From Rhizoctonia solani (lineage: Eukaryota > Basidiomycota > Agaricomycetes > Cantharellales > Ceratobasidiaceae): a DNA stretch of 64,000 nucleotides. Where the stretch lies: positions 2,728,001 through 2,792,000 of the forward strand of contig NC_057385.1 of NCBI RefSeq assembly GCF_016906535.1. Reading direction: 5' to 3'. Positions 46,234 to 57,579 of the stretch are shown here, one piece after another; the first letter of the stretch is position 1; each line of letters starts with the position of its first letter. Below the pieces are notes generated by a model. It was not told where the DNA came from. It was given only the letters and a program-made list of their open reading frames with translations, and did no database searches. The translations under genes and the position numbers were made by a program.

Positions 46234-48171
46234 ATGGCTACAAACGCGCAAGGACTGAATTCTCTTGCCACAATCATCAAGAGGTATAGAATACAACAGT
46301 AACATATTGTGCGCGTCCTGACTCGCGTTTAGGCTTGAGGCAGCGACTTCCCGACTTGAGGATATGCACTCGCCCAAAACTCGGCTACTAATGTGAAGCA
46401 AGCACTGGACGCGCCATCAGGACCCACCACCGGCTCCTCGTGCTCCAGCACCCCCTAGTGCACCTGCACCTCCGGCTCCACCCGTTGAAGATTCCCAGAG
46501 CGTCAAGGCTTTTGATGAACTGGTTATCACGGGCAAGCTCGAACCATTCCTCAAGGTTGCTGGGGAGATTGGCGGTCCTGTAAAGGAGCAGGTACGACGC
46601 GTCATGTGGTATATTGTGCTTCTCATTGAACTCTTCTAGTCTGACATAGTGGGAAATCTCTTCCAAAATCTTCGTGGCCTGATCCAATGTGCTGCAGCGT
46701 CAGCGAAGCCATCCGACGCGACATTCATGTCTATGCTTGGACCCCTTCAATCTCAAATCACAGCTGTCAACAGTGTCAAGGATAAATATAGAAAAGAGCG
46801 GGAGTTAGGAAACCACTTTTCTACCTTATCTGAAGGTGTTCCTGCGGTTGGATGGGTCACAGTGGTAGGCGATCTCTTCGTGCACAAGTTAGGATACGCA
46901 TCTTAATAGTCCATAGTCACCGAAACCTGCTCCTTATGTAGGAGACATGCGGGATTCAGCAACCTTTTATGCGAACCGCGTCTTGAAGGACTTCAAGGAT
47001 AAGTATGATATGAAGTCTGGGTGCTGGGACCATTTTCTGATTGGTGCGTGCTCAGGGATCAGAAACATGCCGAGTGGGCGCGTGGCTTTCTTGCGTTGCT
47101 GGATGAACTCAAGAAGTATGTTACTGAACATCATACCACTGGCTTGGCATGGAACCCAAAGGCAAGAATGATATATACCTAATACATATATGTATACTGA
47201 TGCTGTCCAGGGGGGTGATGCTGCGCAGTTCAAGAGTGCATCTGCACCTGCTGCAGGAGGGGCACCGCCGCCACCGCCACCTCCGCCACCCCCCGCGGGA
47301 GTACCTCCTCCGCCACCTCCAGCTACTTCCGCACCCGCTCCAGCTGTTCCGGATACATCGGCGGTATTTGCCCAGATCAACCAAGGCGCAGACATTACCA
47401 AGGGGTTGCGCAAAGTTAACAAAGATGAAATGACACACAAGAATCCTGCTCTACGTGCATCAGGCACCGTTCCAACTACATCTGGCGCGGGTATGTAGTA
47501 CAGGTTAGTTAAGGCCGAACTTAATGTTGGAGTAGGTGCAAGAAGACCATCCAAACCTGCCAAACCTGCGGCCTTGCAGACCAAGAAGCCCCCCAAGATG
47601 GAATTGAGTGGTAACAAATGGTCAATTGTAGGAGCTTTTGATCCTTCGACTGCCGATTTACTGACTCTGGTACCGACAGGAAAACTATGAGAACGAGTCA
47701 GCGTGGTTGTCGAAAACACGGAGATCTCGCATGTAATCAATGTATTCAATTGTAAGAACACTACGATCCAGATCAAAGGGAAGGTCAACGGAGTCGTACT
47801 TTGTAAGTATTACTGAGTATTTAGGTTGGCCTGACTCACATCGCTACGCCAGTTAACTGCAAGAAGACCTCTGTCCTAATTGAGTCGCTTGTTGCCGGCC
47901 TTTCGATTACATCCTCCCCTTCGTTCACCGTCCAGATAACCGGAGTCTCGCCCACTATCCAGATAGACAACAGCGATTCTGGTCAGATTTATCTATCAAA
48001 GGAGTGCCTAGGAGTCGAAATTATCACAGCCAAATGCAGTGCAATCAACGTGAGCATTCCCGAAGAGGGAGAAAGGAGGGGGTATTCGTTGAAAAGGCTG
48101 TACCGGAGATGCTGCGCACAACAGTACAGAACGGCAAACTTGTCACTAACATTGTAGAACACTCTGGATAA
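46234..48171 (+). CDS. SRV2: Adenylyl cyclase-associated protein (CAP/Srv2)
   Basis: Actin-monomer recycling protein that also binds adenylyl cyclase. The start [20 protein letters not shown] is followed by TSRLED, the RLE motif that binds cyclase. A Pro/Ala linker, then the helical folded domain ([74 protein letters not shown]) come next. Poly-proline stretches (about 47265-47335) should bind profilin. A WH2-like [16 protein letters not shown] follows, then the beta-helix CARP domain ([42 protein letters not shown]). The stop is at 48171. Frame breaks: near 46353 (GATAT|GCA), near 46421 (CCC) and near 48080 (GGGGG), all one base short. Confidence 0.93.
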
Positions 48172-48498
48172 GAGATTGATTTAATAATTATATGTACAAG
48201 AACAAAATATATACTTCCTCTGACAGACAAAGTGTCACAACCCGTTTCGTTAATTAGCAGAGTTTACTTCGGGAACCAACCGAAACGGGCTCTAGCTTCG
48301 TTTGGCGGGAAGTTCAATTAGTTGTTATTACAAATTACGGCACTAGGAGAAATATCACATCATCCTGTGAACACACTATTGATTGCACCGCTTCTCCATA
48401 CCACCATCCCCTCCCCTCTTTAACTAAAGGGTTGCCGAGCGAAAGGATTATCTCGATCCCCTACTGCACGCTAAATTCCACCAAGAGTCACGTAAAAC

Positions 48499-51400
48499 AT
48501 GGATGAAGCTGGCTATCACGCGAGGAGGCGAGCAGCAAAGGTATATACAATCGAGTTTGATAATCATATTGTGCGTGCCTAATTGTCAAAACAGCAAGAT
48601 GCCTATTACTCGCAACATCCACAAATGGGGAGTGACGGGAGGTACCTAGGGGTTGAAACCGTGTCACCGTGAGTGCACCCTGGCAGTCCCTTGACAGCTG
48701 GTAAACGCTCGATATTTTTACTCAATAGACTAAACGAACCATGGGTTGGAGGATTTCAAGCACAAGGCCAAATGCCTCACGCGCAAGTACAAGGAAATGT
48801 ACCGATACCCCCATATCATTCACAGAGCGGGTACGTGAAAACAGTGTGTGCTAGTCGACCGATCCCGGCTCATTCGCACCATCACTTTTCAGCTTCCCAG
48901 AGCCAGGCCATCGTCCCCCAGCATGGATAGTACGTGGTACAGCTATTCGGCCAGCGCGAAAACAATCTGACTTGCGTTGGACAGCCTGATGTGAAAATTC
49001 CTGGTGACACATATACGGATCACGGTGAGCATTGTTGTTGAACCAGAAGCCCACCTTATTGACCACTCCACAGCACATTATCCGGGGCCTAGCCCTTACT
49101 CTGCCCCACCGTTGAGTGCGGTCGAGCGTTCCAATGCACTCGGCGGGCCTCCTCGAATGGACCCACACCTACAAATGATGTGTGGGCCATTGTTGAGATA
49201 TGATACTGTAGACGATCACGGAATCTGGCACGGTGCAGCAATGGTAGTGACAGCCGATGCTGGAAGTCAATACGATCCTCACCCAATACTTCACCTTGAA
49301 TGGGACCCCTTACGCCCTGTCCATACTAGCGCTCATGGACATCAAAGAGGGAGATCTTTAAGTAGCATGCCTTCTCCGATATCGGCCGTCTCTACCAATG
49401 GATCGGGGTTCCTCCACCCGTACCGTATCCATCTGAGCCTGCAATAGCCTCTCAACAATATCCACCGAGCCATATATCAGCAAACCGATATTCCCGGACA
49501 TGAGATATGGGTTTACCGTGGCTCAGCTGGGTCTTTTACCTTTTGGCGATTTTTGATTCAGATACCGTTAGGTCCAAATGAAATGGGCGTGCGATATCGG
49601 CTTAATATGGGCCAGGAGCTTGAGTTCTTCATTCCAGGGCAGAATCAAAATATGAGATGGGCTGCTCACTCATGGTAAGAAGATCCTCGATTCTCGTTTG
49701 GACCTGTTGCTCACATCGGTCACCCGTCAGTAATGGTTTCAGCGCGGGTGTCAATCAGGATGACTTTCGTGGACCTGGTCATGCCACTGGGTATGATCCA
49801 TTATGGAAGGATTTGCTTGACAAGCACGCAGAGAGACCGTTTCATGCTTTGGTTGGAGGAGGCGATCAACTGTATTGTGATGCGTGAGTGACTGCCACAG
49901 TTCTTTGTGACCTTGACTTAAACCTAAGATAGGATGATGCGTGAACCGGAGCTACAACCTTACATTGCTCTCAAGACTCCAAAGGAGAAGGTTTCTGCAC
50001 CACTTACGGATGACGTTGCTTTCGCTATCGATCGGTAACTACAACAAACTCCCGAGCGCCTAACACATACCTAATGCCCAATAAGTTTTTATTTCAGCCA
50101 TTACTGCCTCGAGTTTCGGAGGGGCATGTTTTCTAAAGCGAATAGCTCTATGTGGGTTGGATCTGTGTATACTCTCAATCTATACTGACACCAGCCGATA
50201 GACCCATGGTCAATATGTTAGATGATCACGACCTCATTGATGGATTTGGGAGTTGTAGGTGTGAACCTTGTTATACGGTTCTGAGATTAATTAGTGTGAC
50301 CTAGATCCTGATGATCTTCAATTATCACCTATATTTAGACAGTAGGTCATATCTTTCTCAAAAGTAGCCAAATTTACAACCTTTCGGTTTGTAGCATTGG
50401 CTCAAGGGGCTATTTCTTTTATCTGTTGTTCCAGTGCTTCACAGTTGGTAAGTACTAAGTCTTGACGTATAGCCCCAACTGACAGTCGATTGAAGCCGGG
50501 TGGATGGTATCGACCCAAAGCCTGGAGCCCATACATTCAAATCAACAATCATCGGAGGAGACGGTCCTTGGATACCATCACCTGGGCACAGTATTTTAAC
50601 TTATTTGGGCCCTCAGATGAGAATGCTTTTATTGGATTGCCGGTAAGAGTTTTGGCGAACCATTTATTTTGTCAGACTTCTAATCGATATCATCAGAGCC
50701 GAACGAAAGAAAGAGCTTGTATGCAGTCAAATTACCTACGATCGAATATTTTGGCATTTGCATCAGCTGCCCCAGCAAGTAGAGCACGTAATAATTCAAC
50801 TTGGTATGTTGTGTTACGTATATAATTAGATCATATGAGGCTTAGGCCTTACAAGGTATTCCTATTGCGTATCCAAGAATGAACTTCCTCGAGTAAGTTT
50901 CCACGCGGTACCGCTTTCGCTTCATATCTGACATCAATTTTAGAACTGCATTGGAGTCCAAACTTAACCCGTACGTCGGCAATGGTATAATTCAGGTCTG
51001 AAGCTAATGCTGTAGGTAGTTTTACAGCCCTTGCTCAAAAAGGCTCTTTAGGCTTGTCAGGATTTGTAAACAAATTTAACAAAGATCGTAAGTTGTCAAC
51101 ACCTTAAAACAAAGAGATTATGTTCACCCACTTTAAATTCCAGCGGAACTTCTCGATGATTTAAATGATCACTGGACAGCCAAAAGCCATAAGGTAGGAC
51201 CTCGCACAAATCACATGTGAAGTTGTTCAAATCATTATTTATTCAGCGAGAACGAAACTGGTTTGTGGAGCAAGTGCAAGCGTTAGCAAAGGCAAAGCGC
51301 ATACGGGTAACGTTCCTGAGCGGGGACGTGCACTGCGCTGCCGTTGGATATTTCAAGACGTTGGTCCGGGGCGGCGGCAAAGGACATGCTCTCGACCCAC

Positions 51401-51895
51401 TCGCTGACCATCGTTACATGCTGAATGTAAGTTATTATACCCCCGGTATTGTTTCCTGCTCATCTGTAAATCTTTCAGGTTGTAACCAGTGCGATTGTAA
51501 ATACACCGTATGTCGTAGTTTTAGCTAACCCCACATGACGACACTAAGTTTTCAACTAGACCGCCGGTCGGGGTACTAACCATGGTGGGCATGCTTGCGG
51601 ACCGCCCTCACAAAACGATGCACTACTGTGATACCGACGAATCGATGGTACGTTCTCTGAAACCAGGTAGCTCTAGCCCGCTGACCGCTGGCGGGCTTAG
51701 ATACCCTTGTTCCGAACAGACACAGATGGTACACCACTGAAGCAGCCCTACATTATGGGCAGGAGAAATTACACCAGCGTTGAGCTGGATGATCAAACGG
51801 GAAACCTTAACTTCGATATTAGAATCGAAAGGGTAAAAGGTTCGGGAGACACCGTTAGTTATCCTGTCATAGCACCTCCCCCACGTTGGGTATGA
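48499..51895 (+). CDS. PhoD-like metallophosphatase domain protein
   Basis: Starts MDEAGYHARRRAAKQ. A His/Gln/Pro-rich N-terminus of low complexity is followed by the catalytic region: FHALVGGGDQLYCD (metal-binding GGDQxYxD), PMVNMLDDHDLIDGFGSY (the DDHDxxDG motif typical of PhoD-like enzymes), YLGPQMRMLLLDCRAERKK-like, and VTFLSGDVHCAAVGYF (SGDVH motif). It ends NLNFDIRIERVKGSG and APPPRWV. Many short introns. In fungi these proteins are large, cytosolic and uncharacterised; a phosphodiesterase or phosphatase activity dependent on divalent metals is inferred from the motifs only. The stop lies about 135 bp from the end of the convergent E2 gene. Confidence 0.88.
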
Positions 51896-52030
51896 TGGAC
51901 AAAGCATTGAATTTTCTCGATCTATATGCTATTTTCGCATGCTTTCGATGTACAAACGATTGTTTTGGATAGATTCATTACATTAATTCCGTATATGCTG
52001 TGGTTGAGGGTTTGTACTGTATAGCTTTGC

Positions 52031-52920
52031 CTAGGGCGCCAAGGCATGTCTTGAGAGTTTTTGTTGGTGGCGTGATCTATTTTTCTCAGAAATATAAACG
52101 TACTGTTTGGTCCATTCTTGTGCCTTCGCTAAGAACTCTGGCTTGTTATCTTTGAGTTGCTTTGGATTACGTTAAACCACGACGTAGGCTAATTGCGTTC
52201 AGGTAACTTACTGCTGCTATTGCTGGCTCATATGGATCGTCGGGACTTGGGTTGTTGACCTTGTCGCTAATTGTCGAGAGAACTGGAGATGGTAACATTT
52301 AGTCGATGAGGTAACAAAATTGGCCTTGATTACCGGTGCTCATCGATGTGGCTGGTTTCCATTCGTCCCTCAATAGAGGTAGACATATTTGTCCTTCGTC
52401 ATTGATACCTTCCAACGATTGCGTTAAATGGTAAATCGACCTCGGCTGCCGGATAAATGCGCACCAGGATGGTATATCTTCGTTTGGAAAGTAACCTATG
52501 TAGTGGCATGACAGCTTGTTTGACTTAAGCCTATAATTGGTGTCGGTACTTACGATGGGAGCCTTGAACGGGTATTCTGTAGGAAGTTCGACCTTGAACT
52601 TGAAAACCCCCTTCTTATAGGGGCTGTCATCCTGCAGAATAATTGAAGAACCAAAGGCTTCAACAATAGTGGTGAGCTTACTCGGGCCTTTATGGAGCAA
52701 TTCCATAGTAAAATGTTATCTTCCTCTGGTACAACTGTAAGGCCCTGAAGCGCGATATATCAGATTCTCCTCCCAGCCTTGAGCAACTGTCCTACCTCGA
52801 TAGGATTCTTTTGGATAGTTTGTATCTCCTGAGAGTCGGGATTTTAAATCAATTGTACGACCCACAAGTTCCAACTAAAGTGGTAATACAGACTTTACCG
52901 GCACGTCGCAGACTGGCCAT
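52031..52920 (-). CDS. Ubiquitin-conjugating enzyme E2 (UBE2L3-like)
   Basis: Starts MASLRRAGK at 52920. The UBC fold is visible in exons: QREIQTIQKNP-like helix, SSIILQDDSPYKKGVFKF, KVELPTEYPFKAPI, then INDEGQICLPLLRDEWKPAT with the active-site Cys in GQICLP, STISDKVNNPSPDDPYEPAI and KDNKPEFLAKAQEWTKQY. The spacing and the LPLLxxEWKPAT block resemble UBE2L3/UbcH7 more than UBC4/5. The HPN motif expected before the active site is not seen: the exon near 52455 reads VRIYP and lacks the His, and the splice there is unclear. The C-terminus reads on 20 or so residues past the usual end to a TAG at 52031-52033; an undetected intron is possible. A poly(A) insertion lies 20 bp upstream of the ATG. 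Confidence 0.85.
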
Positions 52921-52939
52921 TGTGGCTTTCTTTCAAAGG

Positions 52940-52997
52940 AGATGACGCACGTGATGTATTAAAAAAAAAAAAAAAAAAAAAAGATGACGCACGTGAT
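52940..52997. repeat. Poly(A) run flanked by a perfect 16-bp direct repeat
   Basis: AGATGACGCACGTGAT occurs at 52940-52955 and again at 52982-52997. Between them are GTATT and a run of 22 A (the last A is shared with the second repeat). The direct repeats bear the hallmark of a target-site duplication and the A run that of a retroposed tail. Each repeat contains the E-box palindrome CACGTG. The site is just upstream of the E2 start codon (minus strand). Confidence 0.7.
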
Positions 52998-53306
52998 CCA
53001 ATGATTCCCCCAGATTTATGCAAGGGCATTTGCCGGCCGCACAGCCACTGATGCTCGGCGAATTGTCGGTTACTCTTAAGCTTTTTGGTTCTTATCCTTC
53101 GTGGAGCCAGGACGTTGGTGGCCACTTGGCTCCACGCATACAAGTCACAGTATAAACATTTAATTCGGTCTGTACAACAGGCTGTATTTTAGGTGGTGGC
53201 TACGAACCACGCCAGGTATCATGGGAGTATGGTATATGAGGCTAAGGGAAACACGAATGACTCAGTTGGTGACAGCCATGCAAAAAGAGAGTTGGCTTAC
53301 TCGGGT

Positions 53307-53642
53307 TCAACGGTAGGATGGTTGAACTGCCCATGTATTGATTTTCTTTCGTACGACAAGATCGGGTGTGATACAACCGCGGTCATATTGCTCAAAGACA
53401 CCTTGTCCAGCAATTTTAAAGGTGGGTTTGGGCGCATAAATGGGGACCTCGGGCATGTCCATCGGCGAGGGCGCCGGAGATTGGGACGGGGAACGGGGTG
53501 GTGTGGGGAGCATATCCTGCCCCCATGCTACGGGGGTTTGAAGGGGAGAAAGCTCCGGAGGAGTACCTCCTGAAGTGAATGGGTGAGCAGCGAAAGGGTC
53601 GAATGAAGCGAGCTGGGGGTGGGACATAGTGCTCAAGAAACT
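53307..53642 (-). CDS. Small proline-rich hypothetical protein
   Basis: A Met-initiated frame (MSFLSTMSHPQLASFDPFAA) of about 112 codons with a biased, non-random composition: repeated Pro/Ser/Thr (GGTPPELSPLQTP, TPPRSPSQSPAPSP) and MPEVPIYAPKPTF, then a more ordinary end. No known domain. An exon join near 53400 is possible, because the composition changes after KIAGQGVFEQ. The plus-strand frame starting 53680 overlaps its putative promoter and is weaker. It could be a real short gene or an exon of one. Confidence 0.35.
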   Translation of the reverse strand, partial: SFLSTMSHPQLASFDPFAAHPFTSGGTPPELSPLQTPVAWGQDMLPTPPRSPSQSPAPSPMDMPEVPIYAPKPTFKIAGQGVFEQYDRGCITPDLVVRKKINTWAVQPSYR

Positions 53643-53651
53643 CATAGTCAA

Positions 53652-55089
53652 GGTAAGGGGATCAGTGGGCTAAGCGGGGATGTCTCTGGAGAGTGGCTAC
53701 AATGAGTCGACGGATTTATACGGCCTGTCAACCTTGCCTACCGGCATTGCCAAAAGACGTCCACCGGGACCGCCCGCTGAAACTCTTCTTGACACTTACC
53801 TGCAATGGAAAATTCACGGAAGCCCGACTGTTGGAAAAGAACAAAAACTAAATTTATGTGTTCCTTGTACCTCGTGTTGGCACGCGGGCCGCTCTTTGTC
53901 ATGTTCCGTCGTTCCAGTCGGAATATTGTCCGACGATCTCAACTGGTCAGCTGGTCAGTTTCATTATTAGGAACAAACGGGGGCTGGTGTCAGAATCACC
54001 CAGTTCGGAGCCCCATCAGATTGGGCAGGCGTTTAGAGAATTTGGTTTGATCCAATGAAGTACTATATCCAACGTGTCAATGAAGAAGGTTATTTTTGTT
54101 GTTGTTGGGCCCACGTCACGATATTGGGGCGGTACCGCGGGTAGGGATGAGCAGGCGTCCTGTCTTGTCGTAGAGACACGAGGATTATTGTCCATTTCGG
54201 GGCTATTCAGGTCATCCCCTGGGCATCTTAAAGTCGTGTGACTCGTTTACTAATCTACCAATACTCATCAGTTTAGGTCTCCAGTGTAAGGAATGAAATT
54301 GAGAGTTGGATATCTATACTGAAGAGCTCGGGGCGGTAAGCCGCAGTCAGCTTATTTATTCAATAGAAGAATCTGGATTCAAATATATTGTATGTGTCCG
54401 ATATGGATGAGATACATGCGAATCGAGCTCGTTGCCTTTGAGGGTAGGCAAAATGCATACTCGCAAGATCCTTGCGTAAGTTAGCATATAGCGACGGTCT
54501 AGACACAAACGTCATGTGAATATCTAAAACGGAGATCGCAATGATGAATGCGGCATATGTTTGTCGATAAATAAGGTGTGGGGCGTGTGATAAGATTACC
54601 TTAGTCCAGTTTTGTAACAGGCCTGAAGATAGACTTGGCAAAAGCTAAAGTCTAGACGTTCGGCGTATTCGCAAAGTAATGGGATCAGATCGAGAGCAGA
54701 ACGCGGATCGAAAGGCATTGACTTGTATCCATATACATGTCGTATGATGGCCGTGAACCCAAATGCAACGCAGGGTATGATGAAGAGACAAATGGTGTCG
54801 GGGTTTCGGTCTTACGCTAAGGACCAGCCAGCGCGGAGGACAGTAACAAGGGTAAAACATCTATCCCCCCCCCTTCTCTATATCCACATCTTCATCCCGC
54901 AACCAGGGGGGATTCGAACAGGCGGGGGTCGCGAAGTGGTAGTTTGCACAAGGAGCAGCAAAATGATCACGTGCCAGATGATCTGCATCCGGACGCCAGG
55001 ACGGAATGATTCACGGGAGACTAGGTTCACTTTGCTGGCAACTCAGACACCGGTCCTTGGCTCTTTCTCGCATATATACTATCCGCGCA
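53652..55089. other. Intergenic region before GRS1
   Basis: 1.4 kb with only short frames (for example 53680-53970 +, 54360-54641 -), none recognisable. The last 120 bp upstream of 55090 would hold the GRS1 promoter. The stretch ATTCGAAC near 54912 looks like a tRNA T-loop but no stem pairs with it. Confidence 0.4.
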
Positions 55090-57579
55090 ATGTCTTCGGC
55101 TGAAGCTGCTTCAGTGGTCAACAAGAGGGTCCACCCTTTTGACAAGGCCCAGTTAGATACCCTACTCACCTCTCGATTCTTCTTTGCTCCCGCTTTCGAG
55201 ATTTATGGAGGTGAGTCATTTAGTTTCGATACGGAGCTTACACTAAGTTGTTCATATATGTAGGTGTTGCTGGTCTATACGACTATGGCCCTCCAGGATC
55301 TGCTCTTCAGGCAAATATTCTTGATGTATGGCGAAAGCATTTTATCATCGAAGAGAATATGCTCGAGGTCGACACCACAATTATGACTCCGTCCGCTGTG
55401 TTCGAAACATCCGGTCATGTAGCGAAATTCGCTGATTGGATGGTCAAAGACCTTGAGACCGGAGAGGTCCTTCGAGCTGACCATTTGGTCGAAGCTGTCC
55501 TAGAGGCAAGACTCAAAGGGGACAAGGAGGCCCGTGGTATTGCTGAAGAAGCAGTTGGTGATGATAAAGACCCCAAGAAAAAGAAAAAGAAGGTCAAGAG
55601 CACTGCCGTTAAGCTTGAAGATGCAGTGGTAAGCTCCTACAACAGCATTCTTGCCCAAGTGAGTTTTTGTCCCAAATAACTGGATTTCATTTCGTTGACC
55701 TTGTGTAAGATCGACAATTACACCGGCGAGGAGCTCGGTGGGATCATCGTGAACATGAAATCAAGAACCCCGACACGAATAACGCTGTCAGCGAGCCCGT
55801 TCAGTTCAACCTCATGTTCGATAGTATGATTGGGCCCACAGGCAAACTTAAGGGATACCTCCGGCCCGAAACTGCCCAAGGTCATTTCGTAAACTTTAAT
55901 CGTCTCCTGGGCTTCAATAATGGTAGATTGCCATTTGCGAGTGCGCAAATCGGACGTAGTTTCCGAAACGAAATTTCTCCTCGTGCCGGTCTGCTTCGCG
56001 TGCGCGAGTTTACGATGGCAGAGATCGAACACTTTGTGGACCCCGAAAACAAGAGACATGCCCGATTTGACGAGATCAAGGATATCAAGCCAAAGCTTCT
56101 TCCCAAAGATGTACAGATGCAAGGACGAACAGATTTATTAGAGATGACTATCGGAGAAGCCGTCGAGAAGGTGAGTCTATGAGTAAATGCTACCTTGAAT
56201 TCCTCTGAACAGCTTGTATGCGTCCAGAAAATTATCGACAACGAAACGTTGGGCTATTTTGTCGGCCGTATTCATCTGTTCCTCTTGCAAATCGGCATTG
56301 ACCCTGAGCGCTTGCGATTCCGCCAGCATATGCCCAACGAAATGGCCCATTACGCCGCAGATTGCTGGGATGCAGAGATCCAGAGCTCCTATGGCTGGAT
56401 CGAGTGCGTTGGATGCGCAGATCGGTCTGCTTATGACTTGAGCGTACATAGCAAGCGTACTGGCCAAGCGCTTGTTGCTAGTCAAGCACTGGCGGAACCT
56501 ATTGTCACTGAGCGCGCTGTGGCAGATTATAACAAAAAGACGTTTGGCAAGACGTTCGGAAGGGACATGCCGGCAATTTTGGAAGTTTTGAATAGCTACA
56601 ATGATGAAGAACTCATGAAACTGAAAGGCGAGGTAGAAGCCGGGTACGTGCACATACAGATTAAACTAAATCCTCTATTTATGACGCGATATTCATAGGA
56701 ATGCAACGATTGCTTTGGCTGATGGCCGTACTTTCACTCTCAACAAAGAACTTGTTACGGTTGAACGCAAGACATTCAAACAAAGCGGTAAAAGCCAAAC
56801 GTCTTACAATTATTCTCATCGTCCTAAAGTCCCATACAGTTCGCGAGTTCACACCCAACGTCATCGAACCGTCGTTTGGTATCGGTCGCATCTTGTATTC
56901 CCTTCTAGAGCACAGCTATTGGAGACGAGAACAAGATATTGCGCGTGGTGTAAGTCCAAGATGCCATTATTCCAATTTCCTATATCGTAAACTAAACGGC
57001 CCATGCTAGGTCTTGTCTTTCCCGACATGCGTTGCGCCGACCAAGGTTCTGCTCGTCCCTATCAGTGCTAACACCGCATTCTTGCCACTGATCAAAGAAA
57101 TTTGTGGGTTCATTCAAGTCGTACTGAATCGTCCTACCAGAGTCTCACGCTTGTAATTCAGCCGCCAAACTCCGTGCGGCTGGGATATCTGCGCGAGTCG
57201 ACGACTCTAGTGCTACGATCGGAAAGCGGTACTCTCGCAATGATGAACTTGGAACGCCATATGGTATCACGATTGACTTTGCATGTCAGTTGATCTTTCC
57301 CAGCCTATCTGGTACATCATCCTAACCCTGAGTTTATTTTTTAACTTGTGTAGCTGTATCAAAGAACACCGTAACTCTTCGGTAAGTTGTCTATGAAGCA
57401 TTGTGACAAGGTTGTGTATTTAATATGTCCCTTTCAGAGAACGTAATACCACAGATCAACGTATTGGTTCAGTCGACGAAGTCATTTCCGTTGTCGCCGA
57501 TCTCGTTGCTGGTAATATCGATTGGGCACAGGCATGCACGAAATTGCCTGCCTATGATGGAGTACAGGCTGTGGATTAG
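55090..57579 (+). CDS. GRS1: Glycyl-tRNA synthetase
   Basis: Class II synthetase charging cytosolic, and usually also mitochondrial, tRNA-Gly. Starts [20 protein letters not shown]. Blocks: [73 protein letters not shown], then motif 2 [44 protein letters not shown] with [18 protein letters not shown], and motif 3 [16 protein letters not shown]. The anticodon-binding domain follows ([17 protein letters not shown]) and ends [15 protein letters not shown] Lys-rich insert (KKKKKKVKS) lies near 55570, as in eukaryotic enzymes. The first intron joins IYGG in phase. A frame break near 55750 (GTGAACATG, one A short) separates IIV from KHEIKNPD. Confidence 0.95.

Noticed and set aside
54895..54940. 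tRNA-like T-loop (ATTCGAAC) beside G-rich sequence
   Set aside because: The flanks cannot form a T stem and no acceptor, D or anticodon arms could be drawn on either strand.
2578..57579. Programmed ribosomal frameshifting as the cause of the many frame breaks
   Set aside because: The breaks lie in unrelated genes at simple homopolymers, without a common slippery heptamer or downstream structure. Sequence error is simpler.
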